This document shows positions 13,018-16,569 of a stretch of DNA of 16,569 nt, piece by piece (within the stretch, counting starts at the first letter, position 1; each line of letters opens with the position of its first letter). The DNA is taken from contig JBLNBX010000243.1 in NCBI GenBank assembly GCA_050260275.1, forward strand, positions 1 through 16,569. Direction: 5' to 3'. The notes under the pieces are model-generated. The model searched no databases and was not told where the DNA came from. It was given only the letters and a program-made list of their open reading frames with translations. Made by a program: the position numbers and the translations under genes. The DNA is from DATMXS01 sp050260275. Lineage in GTDB: Bacteria; Acidobacteriota; Terriglobia; Bryobacterales; Bryobacteraceae.

Positions 13018-14436
13018 TTGAGGCGACTCCGACCCCGCGTATTTTTCCTGCTTGCGCCCCTGGTGGCTCTGGTTCCGTTGGCCTTTTTCATATGGCGGAG
13101 CGGCTCGGAAGAGCTGCGTCCAGCAAAACGAGAGGCCGCACAGAAAGGGCGTCCCACCGCTAAGGCCAGGCCCCGCCCCGGACTGTTTGGCGGAGCTAAA
13201 TCCAGGCAGTATCAACAGTTAGCATCGGCGCTCGATGAGCCGTCCGAGGCGCTGCCGCCTCCCCGGCAGCTCGAAAACCCGCCGGAGATCGTTAAAGGCG
13301 TGTACTTGACGAGCTGGTCCGCCGGTTTGAAACAGCGCATTGATTATGTGGAAAAACTGGCGCGAACAGTGGGCGTAAATACGGTTGTAATTGATATCAA
13401 AGATTACTCGGGAAATCTCGCCTACCGGGCCGCCGTACCGGAGGTGCAGAAATACGGCGCGGTCCACGTCAAGATCCGTGACATCGACGGTTTGATCCGG
13501 CGGCTCCATGCAGCCCGGATATATGTCATCGCGCGGATTACGGTGTTCCAGGATCCGGTGCTGGCAGCCGCGCGCCCGGAGCTCGCCGTACACCGCAAGT
13601 CGCTGCTTGCGGGCGGCGCAAAACCCTCAAGAGGAACGCTTTGGCTCGACCACAAGGGCCTGGCGTGGATCGACCCCGCAGCTAAGCCCGCCTGGGAGTA
13701 CACCGCCGCCATCGGCCGCGACGCTCTGAGCCACGGCTTCGACGAACTTAACTTCGACTATGTACGCTTCCCCTCCGACGGGAACATGCGCGACATGCAC
13801 TTCCCCATTTCGGGAGACCATGTCTCTAAGCCGGCCGTCTTGCGCGAATTCTTCGCGTACCTGAGGCGCAGCTTCGAGGGCGCTCGCATATCGGCGGACC
13901 TGTTCGGGCTGGCGACGGTGAACTCCGACGATCTCGGCATCGGACAGGTGATCGAAGACGCCTACCTGAACTTCGACTACGTCTGCCCGATGGTTTATCC
14001 ATCGCACTATGCGCCGGGTTTTCGGGGGTTCAAGAGACCGGCTGAGCACCCGTACGAGGTCGTCAGGTATTCGATGGACAGAGCGGTTGCGCGGCTGCGA
14101 TCGCTCACCGCACGGCCGGCCCACACGGACGGGCAGGCGCACGTTCCGGCCGGCGCTTTCAAACCCGCTGCCCCGGCGGCGAAGCCCGTCCGCGTCGCGA
14201 AGCTAAGGCCGTGGCTGCAGGACTTTGACCTCGGCGGGAACTACGACGCGGCGCAGGTGCGCGCGCAGATCCGCGCCACCGAGGAGGCGCTCGGAGCGGA
14301 CTACGCCGGGTACCTGTTGTGGAGCCCATCCAACGTCTACACAGCGGGAGCGTTCACGGAAGAGATAACGCGGTCCCATACGGCGCCGGCCACACCGGCG
14401 CTCCCGGCTCCCGCGCCTGTCCAGGCGCCGAAATAA
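13018..14436 (+). CDS. Membrane-anchored DUF4015 glycoside-hydrolase-like protein
   Basis: This 472-residue protein has a basic N-terminus (MRRLRPR) and one hydrophobic segment at about 8-26, either a signal anchor or a signal peptide. A basic, low-complexity linker runs to about residue 88. The core from about 92 looks like a TIM barrel of the DUF4015 (putative glycoside hydrolase) family: KGVYLTSWSAG at 93-103, VNTVVIDIKDYSGNL at 120-134, IYVIARITVFQDP at 168-180, ELNFDYVRFPSDG at 243-255, ISADLFGLAT at 291-300 and YVCPMVYPSHY at 321-331. Acidic residues at the strand ends (Asp126, Asp129, Asp247) are candidate catalytic groups. An Ala/Pro-rich insert (about 372-395) precedes the last barrel segment LRPWLQDF...YLLWSP. 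The tail is Pro/Ala-rich. The start is TTG at 13018. Action on cell-wall or polysaccharide substrates is inferred; no activity is established for the family as far as I know. Confidence 0.85.
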   Translation: MRRLRPRVFFLLAPLVALVPLAFFIWRSGSEELRPAKREAAQKGRPTAKARPRPGLFGGAKSRQYQQLASALDEPSEALPPPRQLENPPEIVKGVYLTSWSAGLKQRIDYVEKLARTVGVNTVVIDIKDYSGNLAYRAAVPEVQKYGAVHVKIRDIDGLIRRLHAARIYVIARITVFQDPVLAAARPELAVHRKSLLAGGAKPSRGTLWLDHKGLAWIDPAAKPAWEYTAAIGRDALSHGFDELNFDYVRFPSDGNMRDMHFPISGDHVSKPAVLREFFAYLRRSFEGARISADLFGLATVNSDDLGIGQVIEDAYLNFDYVCPMVYPSHYAPGFRGFKRPAEHPYEVVRYSMDRAVARLRSLTARPAHTDGQAHVPAGAFKPAAPAAKPVRVAKLRPWLQDFDLGGNYDAAQVRAQIRATEEALGADYAGYLLWSPSNVYTAGAFTEEITRSHTAPATPALPAPAPVQAPK

Positions 14437-14460
14437 TGGCGCTGAGATGACGCATAGGGG

Positions 14461-14469
14461 TGCTACGCT
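14461..14469 (+). promoter_or_regulatory. Extended -10 before the FKBP gene
   Basis: TGCTACGCT combines the TGn extension with TACGCT, and ends 6 nt before ATG at 14476. It falls in the 39-bp gap after the DUF4015 gene, so the FKBP gene may have its own promoter and a leaderless transcript. Confidence 0.45.
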
Positions 14470-14475
14470 GGACTG

Positions 14476-15195
14476 ATGCGTTACATTCCTTTCCTCCTTG
14501 CGGTTGTCTCGATGGCGCACGCGCAATCGGCCCCACCGGTAACACCCGGGCCCGCCGCTGAGTCTGCGCCCCTCACGACAGACGATGAGCAGGCCATCTA
14601 TGCGCTGGGTCTGTCGATTTTCCGGACGCTGAAGCAGTTCGATCTCTCTCCGGAGGAAGTGGCCCTGGTTCAGCGCGCAATATCCGACTCCGTGGCCGGC
14701 AAGCCCGCGGCCGATCTCACCGAATGGGCACCAAAGCTCCCGCGGTTCGCGACGGCGAGGGAGGCGCGGATCACCGAGCGGCAAAAGGCGGCATCGAAGG
14801 CATACCTGGAGAAGGCTGCCGCGGAACCGGGAGTTGAGAGGACTTCCTCCGGGCTCATCTACCGCGAGGTAACGGCCGGGAGCGGCAGGTCGCCCAAGTC
14901 CAACGAAACGGTCAGGGTGAACTACCGCGGCACGCTCGTAGACGGGACCGAGTTCGACAGCTCCTACAAGCGCCAGAAGCCCGCTGAGTTCGCCGTTAAC
15001 GGCGTAATTCCGTGCTGGACGGAGGGGCTTCAGAAGATGAAGGCCGGCGGGAAATCGATACTGGTGTGCCCCGCATCACTGGCCTATGGCGACCGCGCCC
15101 AACCCTCCATTCCCGGCGGCTCAGCGCTGATTTTCGAGATTGAGCTGCTGGAAATCCTGGGCAAGCGCCCTGCGCCGCCACGGCCAGCCAGATAA
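14476..15195 (+). CDS. Exported FKBP-type peptidyl-prolyl cis-trans isomerase (FkpA/Mip-like)
   Basis: This 239-residue protein has a signal peptide MRYIPFLLAVVSMAHA with probable cleavage after residue 16. An N-terminal helical segment (about 36-118) resembles the dimerisation domain of Mip/FkpA proteins. The C-terminal FKBP domain (about 123-228) has VRVNYRGTLVDGTEFDSSY at 146-164 (Tyr150, Phe160, Asp161), VIPCWTEGLQKMKAGGK at 177-193 with the active-site Trp181, and LAYGDR at 202-207 with Tyr204, then IFEIELL. These cover the isomerase pocket. Two cysteines are unusual: Cys180 replaces the common Gly before Trp, and Cys198 replaces a hydrophobic residue in the next strand. It probably folds proteins outside the cytoplasm. 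It stands alone between the DUF4015 gene and the convergent chemotaxis genes. Confidence 0.93.
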   Translation: MRYIPFLLAVVSMAHAQSAPPVTPGPAAESAPLTTDDEQAIYALGLSIFRTLKQFDLSPEEVALVQRAISDSVAGKPAADLTEWAPKLPRFATAREARITERQKAASKAYLEKAAAEPGVERTSSGLIYREVTAGSGRSPKSNETVRVNYRGTLVDGTEFDSSYKRQKPAEFAVNGVIPCWTEGLQKMKAGGKSILVCPASLAYGDRAQPSIPGGSALIFEIELLEILGKRPAPPRPAR

Positions 15196-15272
15196 CCGGC
15201 TTACACGCCCGCGCCGGCATTCGTACCGGGGGAGTATCAACAGGCTCGAAGGCGAGTGGATCGGCGCTGCGA

Positions 15273-15302
15273 CGCAGCCGGCGCGCAGGGGGCCCGGCTG
15301 CG
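15273..15302. terminator. Hairpin downstream of the FKBP gene
   Basis: A perfect 9-bp stem CGCAGCCGG/CCGGCTGCG closes a 12-nt loop, 77 nt after the FKBP stop. No T-run follows on either strand, so it is a candidate for 3'-end stabilisation or factor-dependent termination rather than a classic intrinsic terminator. Confidence 0.4.
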
Positions 15303-15316
15303 CTTGGTCAACGTGA

Positions 15317-15348
15317 AAACAGGCCCGGAGCGGCCAAGCCCCCTGTTT
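15317..15348. terminator. Possible bidirectional terminator between FKBP and cheX
   Basis: AAACAGG (15317-15323) pairs with CCTGTTT (15342-15348) around an 18-nt GC-rich loop. The A-rich left arm and T-rich right arm give a short U-tract on either strand. It lies just before the convergent cheX stop at 15360. Confidence 0.4.
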
Positions 15349-15359
15349 CTTGCGCGGCG

Positions 15360-15884
15360 CTAGTCGGCCATAACGTGTCCGACCGAGAACGGGGTCCGTG
15401 CTGCACGGCCCTGGTGCAGTTCGAGCGAGATCCGGATGTGAAGGTCCGACCCTCCGCAGTGAAATGTAACCGTCGTCCAGCCCTTGGTGGTAGCGCTGCG
15501 GGTGGTGAAGTTGCGGCCGAAGATGACAGTGGGGATGCTCATGCCCATGGGGCCGAGTTCCTCCTCAATGTCGTTCTTCACCGCGCCTATGATCATGTTC
15601 GTGATCTCCGCGACGGCATCGAGCACGTCGGCCGTGACGCCCTCGGTTGCAGGCGTCATCAGGAGGTGCGAGTACAGAGTGCACGCGAGGTCGGCGTCGC
15701 ACTGAAGGACTCCGGTTCCCACCCACTCGCCGGCCAGGCCGATTACCGAGACAACACCATCGGTCATGTTGGTTGCGTCGGGGTCGACGCCGGCGTCGGC
15801 TTGCACAACGTCAAGGTTGAGCATGGTCTTGAACACGTCGGCCGTCGCCGCGCGCACGGATTCTATGATTCGTTCGGGAAGCAT
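15360..15884 (-). CDS. cheX: CheX-type CheY-P phosphatase
   Basis: This 174-residue cytoplasmic protein matches the CheC/CheX/FliY phosphatase group, which removes the phosphoryl group from CheY. The signature D-x3-E-x2-N is seen once, as DAVAEITNM at 89-97, giving Glu93 and Asn96. A single site is typical of CheX; CheC and FliY usually have two. The tail segment SDLHIRISLE fits the last strand of the fold. ATG at 15884 is chosen: it lies 13 nt after the cheY stop, with GAGGT overlapping that stop as a ribosome binding site (10-nt spacing). A longer reading starting at 15992 would overlap cheY and adds non-conserved sequence. Co-transcription with cheY strongly supports the role. Confidence 0.88.
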   Translation of the reverse strand: MLPERIIESVRAATADVFKTMLNLDVVQADAGVDPDATNMTDGVVSVIGLAGEWVGTGVLQCDADLACTLYSHLLMTPATEGVTADVLDAVAEITNMIIGAVKNDIEEELGPMGMSIPTVIFGRNFTTRSATTKGWTTVTFHCGGSDLHIRISLELHQGRAARTPFSVGHVMAD

Positions 15885-15897
15885 CTTCGCAGTGACC

Positions 15898-16275
15898 TCA
15901 TGCGGCAAGGATAGGTTCCAGGGTGCGTCGTATCTGGTCAGCAGTGAATGGTTTACGGACGTAACCGGCGGCCCCGATCTCGGCGGCGGCAATGACCTTG
16001 CTCTGCCCGCCCTCTGTGGTGACCATCACGACGGGGATTCCGGCCCACCTCTCGTCGGTCTTGATCTCGCGCAGAAGCTGGATGCCGTCCATCTTCGGCA
16101 TGTTTATGTCCGCCAGAACCAGATCGACCCGGTTGGCTTTGAGCACGTCGAGCGCCTCGAGTCCGTCGCCGGCCTCGTAGACGTTGGATAGACTGATCTC
16201 CGCCTGCGCAAGCACGCGCTGCAGAATCTTTCGGATCGCGGCCGAGTCGTCCACTATAAGTACGTCGAGCGCCAT
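15898..16275 (-). CDS. cheY: CheY-type single-domain response regulator
   Basis: This 125-residue cytoplasmic receiver domain has no output domain. It has the acidic pair Asp9/Asp10 (LIVDDS), phosphoacceptor Asp56 (LVLADINMPKMDG), Thr86 (VMVTTEGG) and Lys108 (VRKPF). The sequence VTTEGGQSKVIAAAEIGAAGYVRKPF resembles chemotaxis CheY proteins rather than transcriptional regulators. Its neighbours are a CheX phosphatase downstream in the same unit and fliM divergently 31 bp away, so it most likely signals to the flagellar switch. A GCCGATAA box lies 8 nt before the ATG. No Shine-Dalgarno is evident. Confidence 0.93.
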   Translation of the reverse strand: MALDVLIVDDSAAIRKILQRVLAQAEISLSNVYEAGDGLEALDVLKANRVDLVLADINMPKMDGIQLLREIKTDERWAGIPVVMVTTEGGQSKVIAAAEIGAAGYVRKPFTADQIRRTLEPILAA

Positions 16276-16283
16276 CGCATGGC

Positions 16284-16291
16284 TTATCGGC
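16284..16291 (-). promoter_or_regulatory. Candidate sigma-28 (FliA) -10 box of cheY
   Basis: The minus strand reads GCCGATAA, identical to the enterobacterial flagellar sigma-28 -10 consensus, and ends 8 nt before the cheY ATG. The expected -35 region (about 16303-16310, TCATAGTC) is a poor match to TAAAGTTT. The flagellar gene context raises plausibility. Confidence 0.4.
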
Positions 16292-16293
16292 GC

Positions 16294-16303
16294 CCTCGCG
16301 AGG
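16294..16303. promoter_or_regulatory. 10-bp palindrome between cheY and fliM
   Basis: CCTCGCGAGG is a perfect palindrome in the 31-bp divergent gap, next to the GCCGATAA box and 3 bp before the fliM ATG. It could be an operator for both genes. The AGG at its end may also act as a close-set ribosome binding site for fliM. Confidence 0.3.
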
Positions 16304-16306
16304 ACT

Positions 16307-16569
16307 ATGAGCGCGAAGAGCTACAGTTCCGGCCGGAGTCCGCCGATTCTGGATCCGATGGAGAGCTATCCGGTCGAACGGGCGCTGACGCAGGACGAGA
16401 TAGACCGCGTATTCCGCAGCCAGAGGGCTGCCGAAGTCCCCGACACAAAACGGGCCGTGGCCTACGACTTCCGGCGTCCGGACCGCATCGCCAAGGACCA
16501 GATCCGCGCCATTCACCTGCTGCACGAAAACTTCAGCCGCAGCCTGGCGTCGAGCCTCTCGGCTTACCT
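16307..16569 (+). CDS. fliM: Flagellar motor switch protein FliM, 5' part
   Basis: The first 87 full codons are present; the rest lies beyond the window. FliM sits in the flagellar C-ring and binds phosphorylated CheY to set rotation direction. LTQDEIDRVF at about 27-36 is the CheY-P-binding peptide (LSQxEIDALL in the family). YDFRRPDRI followed by KDQIRAIHLLHENFSRSLASSLSAYL is the strongly conserved start of the middle domain. The N-terminus before the CheY-binding peptide is about 17-20 residues longer than usual with ATG at 16307. ATG at 16358 would give the usual length but lacks a better ribosome binding site. It is divergent from cheY-cheX, consistent with a flagellar/chemotaxis locus continuing to the right. 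Confidence 0.93.
   Translation, partial: MSAKSYSSGRSPPILDPMESYPVERALTQDEIDRVFRSQRAAEVPDTKRAVAYDFRRPDRIAKDQIRAIHLLHENFSRSLASSLSAY

Noticed and set aside
12319..13215. 298-codon minus-strand frame over the cupin gene
   Set aside because: It overlaps the ROK gene start in another frame and is antisense to the cupin motifs; no supporting signal.
15885..15992. N-terminal extension of CheX up to 15992
   Set aside because: It would overlap cheY by about 95 nt, and the added residues show no family similarity. ATG at 15884 with GAGGT upstream is far better.

Overview
The window is about 16.6 kb of GC-rich bacterial chromosome (GC estimated by eye at 60-65%) with densely packed housekeeping and signalling genes on both strands. 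There is no phage, transposase, CRISPR array, rRNA or tRNA. The gene content (DUF4015-type hydrolase, secreted M14 peptidase, NtrC-type two-component pair, hypCDE, chemotaxis and flagellar genes) and GC-rich hairpin repeats beginning TGTGGGGCGG suggest an Acidobacteriota member, perhaps Bryobacteraceae/Solibacter-like. That placement is inference from memory of such genomes, not a database result.

Layout. 1-562 (-): 5' part of a beta-hydroxyacid dehydrogenase, cut by the window edge. 563-1183: 621 bp without a gene, holding a roughly 105-nt foldable element, an AT-rich stretch and an array of hairpins built from a repeated module. 1184-3016 (-): secreted zinc carboxypeptidase. 3107-4618 (+): 4-alpha-glucanotransferase MalQ. 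4686-8659 (+): a likely operon of sigma-54-dependent response regulator, sensor kinase (4-bp overlap) and a proline-rich lipoprotein. 8735-11122 (-): hypC-hypD-hypE, overlapping maturation genes for the Fe(CN)2CO centre of [NiFe] hydrogenases. 11255-11464 (+): a 69-residue CPVC protein of unknown function. 11604-12539 (-): ROK sugar kinase. 12565-12885 (+): small cupin. 13018-14436 (+): membrane-anchored DUF4015 hydrolase-like protein. 14476-15195 (+): exported FKBP-type prolyl isomerase. 15360-16275 (-): cheY then cheX. 16307-16569 (+): 5' end of fliM, cut by the window edge.

How they fit together. MalQ and the ROK kinase both belong to alpha-glucan/glucose use, but they are not adjacent. 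CheY, CheX (CheY-P phosphatase) and FliM (CheY-P target at the flagellar switch) are a coherent chemotaxis-to-motor unit and imply a motile cell. HypCDE implies a [NiFe] hydrogenase encoded elsewhere, together with hypA, hypB and hypF.

No dramatic new system was found. The strongest unexplained signals are regulatory or structural. Many first-in-unit genes have a TAnnnT box 6-9 nt before the start codon and no good Shine-Dalgarno, which suggests leaderless mRNAs. One TGTTAACA palindrome appears to serve two divergent genes. The 563-1183 gap holds a three-stem element with mutually exclusive pairings and an array of hairpins with CCCT/AGGG loops.
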